Part shown: in pieces, positions 10,339-19,719 of the stretch
Layout of the letters: each line of letters opens with the position of its first letter
How positions within the stretch are numbered: the stretch's first letter is position 1
Origin: Lotus japonicus
Taxonomy: Eukaryota > Streptophyta > Magnoliopsida > Fabales > Fabaceae
Length of the DNA: 64,000 nt
NCBI RefSeq assembly: GCF_012489685.1
Contig: NC_080042.1
Coordinates: 12,600,150-12,664,149, forward strand
Direction: 5' to 3'
Program-made: the position numbers and the translations under genes
The notes under the pieces: model-generated
Told to the model about the DNA's origin: nothing
The model's database searches: none
What the model saw: only the letters and a program-made list of their open reading frames with translations

Positions 10339-11200
10339 ATGCAGCGTCACAGAGTTATTTCAAAATCTTTTGTGTGTGATTTCAAGGATGAGCTCAGTGA
10401 CCAATGGACGTTGATCGACCCTGTTGGGAATACTCATGTTGTTGTATACAACATGAATCCTTCGGATCCTAAACTGGCAGACGGATTTTATGCGTTGCGT
10501 GACTTCTACCAGATTGAAGAAGAATGTCTTTTCGATCTCCGGTTTGTTGGTGACTCTGTCTTCCATTTCCAGGTTAAAGATTATCAGGAAAAAGAAGTTC
10601 TCTATCCCAACACTAAAAAACCGAAAAGCCCTTTGCATGTTGACAATCCTGGCATTAATGATGTTCGGGTTGTCCACGTTTCTCAAGAGGGGCCTATTGC
10701 AGACGAGGTGTTACCCCTTCATAAGAATGAAGGGCCAAATCCTGAGCCCGTCATCAGTCCATAATTCAATGGTCAATATGAATTAATATGGACTCACACC
10801 CTTAGCACATGTCAAGCTAAGCGATACATGCTGGTGTGTTTAAAGTTACATTCAAATATATTTATCTTACTTGGACAGTTTGCACGAATTCTTTTTTGTT
10901 AATGTATTAACTTCCATTCTTTTTCCGTTACATGTAGCATGCTCCTAAAAGGGTTAAGCACTACCTTATTCAAGCGGGTGTTCAAAGTTGGATTTTCATT
11001 GGGACTTCCGGTTCAGAGGTAAAGTGTAATGTCATCATTCCTTGAAGTAAGAAGTATGTGAAGATAGGCAGTGGTTGGAGAAGCTTCTGCGATCTTAATA
11101 ATGTCCAGCCATTTCAGGAGATTACCTTCAAGTTTACAAATCCACAAGCCAGGATTGTTCATGTTAGTTAAGCTAGCATGTGGAAGTTGCACGTTCATGG
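10339..11200 (+). pseudogene. B3 DNA-binding domain gene fragment, right palindrome arm
   Basis: Mirror copy of the left-arm gene. The first frame starts MQRHRVISKSFVCDFKDELS (ATG 10339) and runs to a stop at 10762-10764, where the left copy still has a glutamate codon. The second B3-like segment is at about 10940-11180. Differences include VCDF for VRDF and DYQEKEV for DYMDKEV, so the arms have diverged since duplication. At 11364 the sequence leaves the duplicated unit at a CAG/GTATTC position that would be an acceptable splice donor. Whether the domain was captured by the Helitron or belongs to it cannot be decided from sequence alone. Confidence 0.6.
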
Positions 11201-11364
11201 TTCGCATATTTGTTATCCAATTACAACAAGAACAAAGATTGATGATGAAACATCTCTCTTTTGCAGAGTCCTATCTTCCCGGCCACAAGAAGTTTGGAGA
11301 AAGTCCTAATCACTTTTATTTGATGGCATTTTATATGACAGAAGGAAAGCACTCAACATTCCAG

Positions 11365-12393
11365 GTATTCAATCATTTATAAAAATGTTTTCAATGTAAT
11401 TAATGCAGTTAGACTAAAAATGTTTTGAATGTAATTAATGCGTTATTAATGAAGTAAATTTGGTGTTTTTTTAATAAATATGTTTTTTTTACGATACAAA
11501 GGTTGAAAAATACCTTTATTTAAATTTAAATTTTTTAAATTCTAATAATCATAAATTCGTTTGATTATTTATCGAGAAAAATTTAATTCAGAAAAAAATC
11601 ATTAAATGCGTGATTAATACTATTTTTTATAACCGTGACTTAAATTACATAATTAAATAATTGTAGTTAAGTAAAATAAATAAATTTTGTCATGAATTTT
11701 TAAAGATAAGTCAACCGAATTAATAAAAAACTTTAACGGATTTATTCTAAAAATAATTGAACGTAATTAATGCATTTTACCTATTTTGTTATTTTGAATT
11801 TCGTCTACAATAATTCGTTATTAATGCAATAAATTTGGAATATTTATAATAAATGATGGTTGTTAATATTTTTAACGCATTAAAACCTAATTAAATTATA
11901 ATTTCCTGAAATTATGTATTTATTTTTAGTAACAGGGGAGTATCACCAATTAAATAAAATTTATTTTATTTTCTAAATTTTAACAATCAATTAGTTAAAA
12001 GAAAGTCAAGCATTAAATCAAGATTTTTTCTACCAATTAATTACAGGCTGAAAAATTAAACGGTCATCCAATTAGAGGTTGTAATCAAGTTTATGCTTCT
12101 TTTATGTCTTTTAAAACAATCAACATTCATTTTAGCATGCTTGAATAAATTAATATTAAAACATGCATAGCTCATATTTCATAATTAAAAACTTAAATAA
12201 TTTTCATATTTATTAATGAATGAAACCATTAATTTACCACCCACAAATGCATTTATTGAAACATAATAAACCACTTAATAAACCTTACTATTTTGTCTTA
12301 ATTGTGATGGATGACTTTTAAAATTAAATCAGTGTTATTGATTTTGTTATTCATTAATTCTAATTTAAAAGTATTTTGTTATTCATTCAGATC
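11365..12393. other. very AT-rich spacer, possibly intronic
   Basis: About 1 kb of AT-rich DNA with repeated short phrases such as TGTAATTAATGC (near 11396 and 11432). It separates the right B3 fragment from the helicase N-terminal fragment, both on the plus strand. It begins at a possible splice donor and ends near a possible acceptor (CAG before ATCTGCATATAG, about 12391). No coding sequence is seen. Confidence 0.5.
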
Positions 12394-13320
12394 TGCATAT
12401 AGATGATGAAGAATTAAAGAACCTATGTTTGATAGAGATTGAAAAAATACTTCAAGGAAATGGAAGGTCATTGAAGGAATTTCCATGTTTGTCATATCCT
12501 AAATTTACTGAAGCATATAATTTTTAAAATAGATTCGTTGCAGATGAGTTGAATTACGATAAAGATGAAAATGCTTAAGATTCATGAAGAATTGGTTTGT
12601 TGCCTTACTTCAGAGCAAGAAGGAGTTTATAAAAATGTTGTGAATGCTGTATTATCTGATAATGGGGGATTCTTTTTTCTATATGGTTTTGGAGGAACTG
12701 GAAAAATATTTGTGTGGAACACCTTATCTGCTGCTTTGCATTCAAGGGGTCTTATTGTGTTAAATGTCGCATCCAGCGGAATAGCATCGCTGTTGTTACC
12801 CGGAGGTAGAACTGCTCATTCCAGGTTCTCTATTCCTATTTCAATAAATGAGATATCAACCTGTAATCTTCGTCAAGGTTCCCCAAAAACTGAATTGTTG
12901 AAAATAGCAAGCCTAATTATTTGGGATGAGGCACCTATGTTGAACAAACATTTCTTTGAAGCTTTGGGAAGATCTCTAAATGACATTATAAAGACTAGAT
13001 CTAAATATGGTTATGACATTCCATTCGGAGGGAAAGTTGTTGTACTAGGAGGCGACTTTAGACAAATACTCCCACTTATTTCCAAAGGAAGTCGTTCTGA
13101 GATTGTGGGATCTGCTATCAATTCTTCATATCTATGTAAGCATTGCAAGGTAATGAAGTTGACTGTTAATATGATATTCCAAAAATGCTAACTCATCTTC
13201 TTCAACAGCAGAAATAAAAGAGTTTGTTGATTGGTTGCTTCAAGTGGGAGACGGAACAGTTACAACTATTGATGAAGCCGAATCACTCATTGAGATTCCC
13301 CCGGATCTCGTTATTGAACA
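12394..13320 (+). pseudogene. Helitron PIF1-type helicase, N-terminal half
   Basis: A first block (about 12394-12520) reads ELKNLCLIEIEKILQGNGRS, a typical Helitron helicase lead-in. After an in-frame stop, the frame from about 12580 carries Walker A GFGGTGK followed by isoleucine where threonine is expected. It then carries SSGIASLLLPGGRTAHSRF (motif Ia), Walker B IIWDEAPM and the LGGDFRQILPL motif. These are diagnostic of PIF1-family SF1 helicases. A further segment EIKEFVDWLLQVGDG (13215 onward) is in another frame, so there is a shift near 13190. The gene stops at about 13320, where the next element begins. The C-terminus is missing, while a C-terminal piece lies on the opposite strand at 8815-9176. 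Confidence 0.85.
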
Positions 13321-14476
13321 CCGTGTATAAGGGACAACGTTGACCTTTTTAGTTGGGAACGAAAGGAAACCACTTTCGGGGGGCTGTCCACATTCAGCCC
13401 ACCCGCGCAGAAGGAAAGAGAGAGGGAAGAAGGGGCAGAGCTAAAAGCAGGAAAAATGGAAATTCGCTGGCGAGCTGGGATTGAAGAAAAGGGGGAGGCA
13501 GAAGGGAAAGATAGCCAATTGCGGTGTCGTCGGGATAAGAGGAAATGCGAACAACTGGAGGATAGGAGTAAGAGGCCAGCGAAATCAGCCCGACGCATCA
13601 AACAGGGTGACAAGGACGAAATACTGGGTACGATACTCTGACCAAGGGAGCGGCCGCAAAGTCGGAATATGGTGAGGAAACAACCAAGAAACTAGGACTA
13701 AAAATAAATATGAACTCTTTTTTTCCGACACGAGAGTTTTTTAACGAGGCATCCCTTGATGTAAAATTTACGAAAATCAAATACAAAAGGATATTCTCAT
13801 CAATACTCTTAACTGCTAACCTGAGACGGCAGCCTGGTGGGAAAAATTCCCTAAAGGTGGCGATCCTAACATGACCTTGATGTCTGGGGATCGCTCTGGA
13901 AAGTCCGGTGCTGACCGTAGCCCCTGCAGGCGACGTGTGTGGATGAGCTTCCCGTCACCACCCGTTGGCGGCGTGCGCGAATAAGCTCTTTATCCAAAGA
14001 ACCTCCCCGAAATATGGGCGAGTCGAGTCTTCCTGAAACGCGGGAAGCATTTTTAACTAGGCAAAAAGTCTCGGGTAAACTCATATGGCCATTGGGCCCC
14101 GAGCAACTGTAAGTCCCCACCTAATAAGGCTGGCGGGGCCACACTTGCTTTTACGGGAAATATGCGTGTGAACAAAAGTCTCAGTCAAATACCGAGCGGA
14201 AGTCCTAGTTATACGCAGCACACTCTCGAAAAATTACTCACGCAAAACTCGGAATCCAGCACTGAAAACACGTGCTAAGCGTCGAACAACGGAAGGCGAG
14301 ATAAGTAGCGGGCCGCCCGCCTCGCCCGCTTATCTATCCTTCACTTATTTAATTATTCATTTATTTGCTCCGCATCATTTTACTGATTCGTTGCTTGCCT
14401 GCTTCACACATCCATGATGGCACAAATCTAAATCATTCAGGAAACAAAACTTTTATTAATATCATTGCATTACATT
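13321..14476. mobile_element. left part of an older LTR-type element (GC-richer, LTR-like)
   Basis: Composition changes abruptly at about 13321, where the helicase is cut. The phrase TTTTTTAACGAGGCATCC (13736-13753) resembles the leader motif (TTTTAACGAGGCA) often seen in LTRs of the plant Tat/Ogre group of Ty3/gypsy elements. The short open frames here have no family signature. The stretch continues, through the chromovirus insertion, into the antisense coding remnants at 29847-31719. Calling it a Tat-like LTR is inference; its ends and target duplication were not found. Confidence 0.4.
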
Positions 14477-14590
14477 TTAAAATGGAGGATTTCTCCTTAT
14501 AAGCCTACATTGACGAGGAAACTCCCTTTTCTCAAGTTCCAGGCGGTGCTGTTTGTACTTCAGTCGGGCCAGGTTCCGGCGAACCTCCTG
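14477..14590 (-). pseudogene. C-terminal end of the coiled-coil ORF split by the chromovirus
   Basis: On the minus strand this is the last 37 codons (EVRRNLARLKYKQHRLELEK and following, ending RRNPPF) of the ORF whose start is at 30127. Removing the 15.3 kb chromovirus and one copy of TCCTG joins the two pieces in frame, so the insertion itself broke this gene. The stop is at 14477-14479. An AATAAA-like motif lies downstream near 14455. Confidence 0.7.
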
Positions 14591-15280
14591 TGTAAGACCT
14601 GGATTTATAGAACAAGTTTATTTTCCGACTCACGCGTAGAATCAGTGTAAGCGTGACAGGAGTTCGCTGTTTGAGAAAGTTTAATGAAGAAGAAAGTTCA
14701 GGAATTGCTTGAGGAATGTTTCATAGTTTCTTTAGGAGTTAGTGCGAGTCGTCTGCACACCTACCTTATGGCGAGAGGGTTCAGAATAGGCTAAATTCGC
14801 TTTTAGAGCAACGTTTAAGTGAGATTTCAAATCCTTGGGAAAATAAAAAGTTCTCTTTATTTTTCCTTCGACCAGTGTTTCATTTCGGAACCCTGGACTG
14901 TACGCACGATAGTATTCACTTCTCGGAAGTCCGACGACGCTTATTTCTTTGCTTCAAAACCCTAGATTCAATCAGTGAATGAAGACTTTTTCTATTCCAA
15001 GCCTTTAACGAAGTTTCCGTCTGCATTGCCAGATTTGTTTCGATGTTTCCAATCTTTCTTCAGAACGAAGTTTTTTCGTCTGACCATCACAGCAAAAAGT
15101 AGTTTTTCGGGACAGATTAACTTACACCGCTTTTGGGATTTTAGAAATCGTTTTTCCCAAATGTTAGAGATTTGTTTTGAGTTCTGGAATTCTGTCGCCA
15201 GAATCTCTCTTAGAATTCATCGGTGAACGTGCTGCAAAAACCGAATCGCGAAATTTTCATTTTCCCGCGATTTCATCTTC

Positions 15281-15290
15281 CTATAAATAG
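15281..15290 (+). promoter_or_regulatory. TATA box of the chromovirus 5' LTR
   Basis: CTATAAATAG lies about 690 bases into the LTR, after a TTTTCCCGCGATTTC block. The same box at the same relative place occurs in the 3' LTR (27198-27207), in the solo LTR on the minus strand (59755-59764) and, as CTATATATAG, in the divergent LTR (21925-21934). Confidence 0.7.
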
Positions 15291-16292
15291 TTAAAAATTC
15301 AAAAAAATATCTTCATTTTCTTCCATCAAGGCCGCGAGTTCAAGGAGAGAAGAGGAGAGAAAATTTTTCGCCGAAACTTGACTGATCTTCGCGCAGTTCG
15401 TTCCTACTTCAAGGTATCGAGGTAACTAGCTTGATTCTTACCTCTGATCATCGTTTCTACTGCTTTTCTTTAGTCGTTTCTGTGCTCAAAGTTTCGAGCT
15501 TTTCGTAAAACTGTCCGTTTTTCCTGATTTCTCTGTTGGGGTATCTTCTGTACGTGCCCAAGAGGCTAGAACCTTCGCCGGTATTCGCCGATTTTGATCG
15601 AGTTTTCAAGGATCTGAAAAACTGTTTCAAAACCCTTTTTGCGCACATTTCGAAACTTTAATGTCGAAAAGTCACAATCCGACTTCGTGCCTTTAGGATT
15701 AGTTGTTACGGATGTCGTTAGGAACATCGCTGTCAAATTTGTTTACCGAAGTGTTAACTTTGTGGTTTTGAGCTTTTATTTTGGACCAAACGCCCCTGCA
15801 TAGCCGTATTTCGATCCGATCGTCCGAAAATTTTTCCGACAGTTTCTTTGGCTTAGTTTTACCCTAAAACTACCTTGTAAACAGATTTGATCGAAGAAAA
15901 AGAGCCGGAGCTCTTTTCTCCTTATGGCCGAGAGCTATTTCAATGGGGGGGGGGGAGTTTTTCGTTTTCGAAAACTTGTCTTTTCCTACCCGATTGTTGT
16001 ATAACTTATGGCCGGAGCTCTTTTCTCCTTTTGCTTTTGGTGGGTTTTTGGAAAACTTAGAAAGAAAATAGAATTTTGAAAACTAAAGACTTGGGAAACT
16101 TAGACTTCGAGAATTAAACTCATAACCTGACTTATTAAATTCGAAACGTTTTCATTAACGAATAAACCATAGGGAACCTAAAGGGGAAAATGATTGCGAA
16201 ATACGGGGAAAAGTCATCAAGTCTTGAAGTTACTGGGAATTGGGGAAAGCTACTGAGGCGATCTACGGTGATGATTGAAAGTCACCGAGTAC

Positions 16293-16450
16293 TCTAGTAC
16301 TCTTGTTGTTGGAGTTGTGTTGTATTGACCGACACTAAACTATTATTCTAGTACTCTTGTTGTTGGAGTTGTGTTGTATTGACCGACACTAAACTCTTAC
16401 CCTAGTACTCTTGTTTTTGGAGTTGTGTTGTATTGACCGACACTAAACTC
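16293..16450 (+). repeat. minisatellite A in the 5' LTR (three units)
   Basis: Units of about 54 bases contain TACTCTTGTTGTTGGAG and TGTATTGACCGACACTAA. The equivalent array in the 3' LTR (28638-28742) has two units; the minus-strand LTRs have more and more degenerate copies (40226-40560, 58146-58295). Confidence 0.85.
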
Positions 16451-16527
16451 TTGGGTTTTGAAATTGGGTTTAAGCTAAACGCTTGTGTTGTGAGGACGAT
16501 TCGATGTTTGACTAACCATATTACATC

Positions 16528-16703
16528 ATGCATCATTTGGTGAGGAACGGGAATGCTTCACCAATGCATCATTTGATGAAGAACGAGAATGCTTCATCAT
16601 TCGGTGAAGAACGGGAATGCTTCACCCATGCATCATTTGGTGAGGAACGGGAATGCTTCACCAATGCATCATTCGATGAAAAACGGGAATGCTTCACCAA
16701 TGT
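16528..16703 (+). repeat. minisatellite B in the 5' LTR (hairpin-forming units)
   Basis: Several units of about 30-38 bases are built around GAACGGGAATGCTTCACC preceded by GGTGA. Each unit can pair GGTGA with TCACC around a GGGAATG loop. The duplication junction at 17983 begins inside one of these units. Confidence 0.8.
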
Positions 16704-17095
16704 AGAGCTCTGATTCGTCTTACTTTTGGTACAGGGTAGGTTCCCTACGCATGGTTTTTGTGTGGTTCTTTTGATGAGGAATCACAGAGAGTCTGTCGGG
16801 TTATAGGGGTCTTTTGTTCAGGCCATTTTGGAGCCGACTTTCTCATTGGATGACTGTACGTACGACTTTTACTTACACTACTTTGGAGTCACTGCGAGTG
16901 CGCGTGACGTGGGAGTGCAGCTGAGGCTGTACATGTGTATATATTTGTATATCAGTTAGTTTAGTTGTTGGGTTATGTCTTTATTTTCTATCACTTTAAT
17001 TTAAAGGAATCAAACGAAAAAAAAATTACTTGTTTTCCGCGTAAAGTTTATTTTTGGTTACTAAAGTGGCACCCGGAAATCGGGGTGTTACATTG

Positions 17096-17107
17096 TGGTA
17101 TCAGAGC
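17096..17107 (+). promoter_or_regulatory. primer-binding site (tRNA-iMet type), copy 1
   Basis: TGGTATCAGAGC begins three bases after the LTR end and matches the complement of the 3' end of plant initiator methionine tRNA, the usual primer for these elements. A second copy is at 18466-18477. Confidence 0.88.
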
Positions 17108-17300
17108 TAGTCGAGTCTTTTGGGAGTCTTGGGGAATAGGTCTTCTGTGCTAGGTTGTGTGACTCTGCAAAGAGTGAAAATCGATTGTCTGCAGAGCGAT
17201 TTTCGCTCTAATTGTTTGCGTTACTACTTAAATCATATGGAATGGTTTGCTTAGTGCTACCGTAGGGTTAGTACTAATTGGACGTTTGATGAGACATAGG

Positions 17301-18013
17301 ATGGTGGACCTTAACCGGATGGCGGAGGCAATAGCTACACTGATCGAGGCAATGATGAACAGGCTGCGGAAGACGCTTACATACGCGCTGAAGAGGCTGC
17401 ACGTGAGCATCACCAACGACTGATGGCGACGACAATGTATCAACAAAGAGGAATGAACCGAACAGGAGCTGGGGGACCAATGAGGTCAGGTTCCCAAGGC
17501 TACAACGGAAGGGAGAGCTACCATCAGTGGTGTCCGTATCGGCGTCCCGAGGGAAGAGATCTTATCTCAAGAGCGTACGAACCAACGACTGCTGATACTG
17601 GAGGGAAGCCAGTTGGTGACAAAGGTGTGACATGTTTTCGTTGCGGAAAGTTTGGGCATTTTGCTAACAAGTGCTCAGCGATTGGACAGAGATGCTTCAA
17701 GTGTAACCGAGAGAGGCATCTAGCTGTGAACTGCAAGACACTCCAGGAGGGAACGTCTGACAGTAAGATGAAAGGGAATGATGCTACCGGAGGGACAGGA
17801 AACAAGACTTCGGGAAAAACAGTGACGTGTTACAGGTGCAGGAAAGTGGGGAACTATGCCAGTAGGTGCAAGATCAAGGGAAGTCTATGCTTCAATTGCA
17901 ACCAACCGGGACATATCTCCAGAGATTGCAAGGCACCCAAGGGCGAATCATCAGGGAATGCTGCGAATCATCAGGGAATGCTGGGAATGCTTCACCCATG
18001 CATCATTTGGTGA
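17301..18013 (+). pseudogene. chromovirus gag remnant, copy 1
   Basis: The fragment starts with a gag N-terminal-like stretch (MVDLNRMAEAIATLIEAMMN). It shifts frame into AAEDAYIRAEEAAREHHQRL and then jumps straight to the linker and zinc-knuckle region, so most of the capsid domain is deleted. Knuckles: CFRCGKFGHFANKC, CFKCNRERHLAVNC, CYRCRKVGNYASRC (histidine replaced by asparagine) and CFNCNQPGHISRDC. The frame ends in sequence contributed by the duplication junction. Gag packages element RNA; this version could at most bind nucleic acid. Confidence 0.85.
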
Positions 18014-18465
18014 GGAACGGGAATGCTTCACCAATGCATCATTCGATGAAAAACGGGAATGCTTCACCAATGTAGAGCTCTGATTCGTCTTACTTTTGGT
18101 ACAGGGTAGGTTCCCTACGCATGGTTTTTGTGTGGTTCTTTTGATGAGGAATCACAGAGAGTCTGTCGGGTTATAGGGGTCTTTTGTTCAGGCCATTTTG
18201 GAGCCGACTTTCTCATTGGATGACTGTACGTACGACTTTTACTTACACTACTTTGGAGTCACTGCGAGTGCGCGTGACGTGGGAGTGCAGCTGAGGCTGT
18301 ACATGTGTATATATTTGTATATCGGTTAGTTTAGTTGTTGGGTTATGTCTTTATTTTCTATCACTTTAATTTAAAGGAATCAAACGAAAAAAAAATTACT
18401 TGTTTTCCGCGTAAAGTTTATTTTTGGTTACTAAAGTGGCACCCGGAAATCGGGGTGTTACATTG

Positions 18466-18477
18466 TGGTATCAGAGC
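18466..18477 (+). promoter_or_regulatory. primer-binding site, duplicated copy 2
   Basis: TGGTATCAGAGC is repeated exactly 1370 bases after copy 1, preceded by a partial LTR end (17983-18462). A template with two adjacent primer sites is unusual and would allow minus-strand initiation at either. Confidence 0.85.
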
Positions 18478-18670
18478 TAGTCGAGTCTTTTGGGAGTCTT
18501 GGGGAATAGGTCTTCTGTGCTAGGTTGTGTGACTCTGCAAAGAGTGAAATCCGATTGTCTGCAGAGCGATTTTCGCTCTAATTGTTTGCGTTACTACTTA
18601 AATCATATGGAATGGTTTGCTTAGTGCTACCGTAGGGTTAGTACTAATTGGACGTTTGATGAGACATAGG

Positions 18671-19455
18671 ATGGTGGACCTTAACCGGATGGCGGAGGCA
18701 ATAGCTACACTGATCGAGGCAATGATGAACAGGCTGCGGAAGACGCTTACATACGCGCTGAAGAGGCTGCACGTGAGCATCACCAACGACTGATGGCGAC
18801 GACAATGTATCAACAAAGAGGAATGAACCGAACAGGAGCTGGGGGACCAATGAGGTCAGGTTCCCAAGGCTACAACGGAAGGGAGAGCTACCATCAGTGG
18901 TGTCCGTATCGGCGTCCCGAGGGAAGAGATCTTATCTCAAGAGCGTACGAACCAACGACTGCTGATACTGGAGGGAAGCCAGTTGGTGACAAAGGTGTGA
19001 CATGTTTTCGTTGCGGAAAGTTTGGGCATTTTGCTAACAAGTGCTCAGCGATTGGACAGAGATGCTTCAAGTGTAACCGAGAGAGGCATCTAGCTGTGAA
19101 CTGCAAGACACTCCAGGAGGGAACGTCTGACAGTAAGATGAAAGGGAATGATGCTACCGGAGGGACAGGAAACAAGACTTCGGGAAAAACAGTGACGTGT
19201 TACAGGTGCAGGAAAGTGGGGAACTATGCCAGTAGGTGCAAGATCAAGGGAAGTCTATGCTTCAATTGCAACCAACCGGGACATATCTCCAGAGATTGCA
19301 AGGCACCCAAGGGCGAATCATCAGGGAATGCTGGGAAAGGAAAACAACGTGCTGCAGAGGAAGAGGTTCACACCAAGGAGGGTGCAAGAGCTGAGGAGTT
19401 GAACGAGGAAGAACGTGGGGACGACGGTAATATTTTAACTGTTTTCTTATTCTAG
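18671..19455 (+). pseudogene. chromovirus gag remnant, copy 2
   Basis: Second copy of the gag remnant, with the same capsid deletion and the same four zinc knuckles including the H-to-N change in knuckle 3. Here the frame continues past the duplication point into GKGKQRAAEEEVHTKEGARA and ends at 19453-19455. The original element continued from this copy into pol. No protease follows. Confidence 0.85.
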
Positions 19456-19719
19456 AAATAACTTACTCTTTTATCTTCGAAGCGAGTGTGACGCGCCTAA
19501 CTTGTATTTACTACTTAGACTATGATCTTATGATTATTATCCCTAGTAGGACCTTATTCGAAGTTGCTCGTGATTTAACTATAGAGGTTACACGAGGTCT
19601 AGAATAGCACGCTGAGCTAGGAAGTTGTTTTACCGATGCGTCGATAAGGAAGCTAGGATCTCAGGGAAATTCCTTATGGGTACGATACGTAGGATTTTAG
19701 GGCGTTTAGTTTTGAAGCG
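19456..19719 (+). other. gag-pol junction with no protease
   Basis: Between the gag stop and the first recognisable RT residues there are about 260 bases with several stops. The aspartic protease signature (DSGATHSF-like) expected here is not found in any frame, so the protease was deleted or is beyond recognition. Confidence 0.6.

Larger units (their letters stand above)
9176..11364. repeat. 2.2 kb palindrome (inverted duplication of a B3-gene segment)
   Basis: The left arm (about 9176-10267) and right arm (about 10289-11364) are reverse complements of one another at what looks like about 95 percent identity. The outer limits are the block CTGGAATGTTGAGTGCTTTC (9176-9195) and its complement, which ends at 11364. 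The inner limits are GATAAGGGAAGAGAA (10253-10267) and its complement (10289-10303). The 21-base spacer contains AATCACGCACAAAAGA, a copy of sequence inside the left arm near 10175-10190. Each arm holds one B3-domain gene fragment, pointing outward. Confidence 0.9.
14591..17092 (+). repeat. 5' LTR of the chromovirus (shortened)
   Basis: It begins TGTAAGACCTGG and ends GGGGTGTTACA directly before the primer-binding site. At 2502 bp it is shorter than its partner at 26507-29846 (3340 bp). Two blocks present in the 3' LTR are missing: one equivalent to about 27920-28375 and one equivalent to about 28990-29455, which contains the LTR reading frame. The remaining parts differ by scattered substitutions only. 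It contains the TATA box and both minisatellites described separately. Confidence 0.92.
16613..19352 (+). repeat. 1370-bp tandem duplication (LTR end, primer site, gag part)
   Basis: Unit 1 is about 16613-17982 and unit 2 about 17983-19352; every landmark is offset by exactly 1370 bases (for example primer site 17096 and 18466, gag ATG 17423 and 18793). Only a few substitutions separate the units. At the junction a 20-base phrase, CGAATCATCAGGGAATGCTG, is itself doubled (17944-17963 and 17964-17983). The repeated GGGAATGCT of the LTR minisatellite then provides the microhomology at which the sequence jumps back. The duplication leaves a partial internal LTR at 17983-18462. Confidence 0.93.

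Noticed and set aside
13311..13675. Short charged frames on both strands at the start of the LTR-like region
   Set aside because: Overlapping frames in several phases with no family signature; composition alone explains them.
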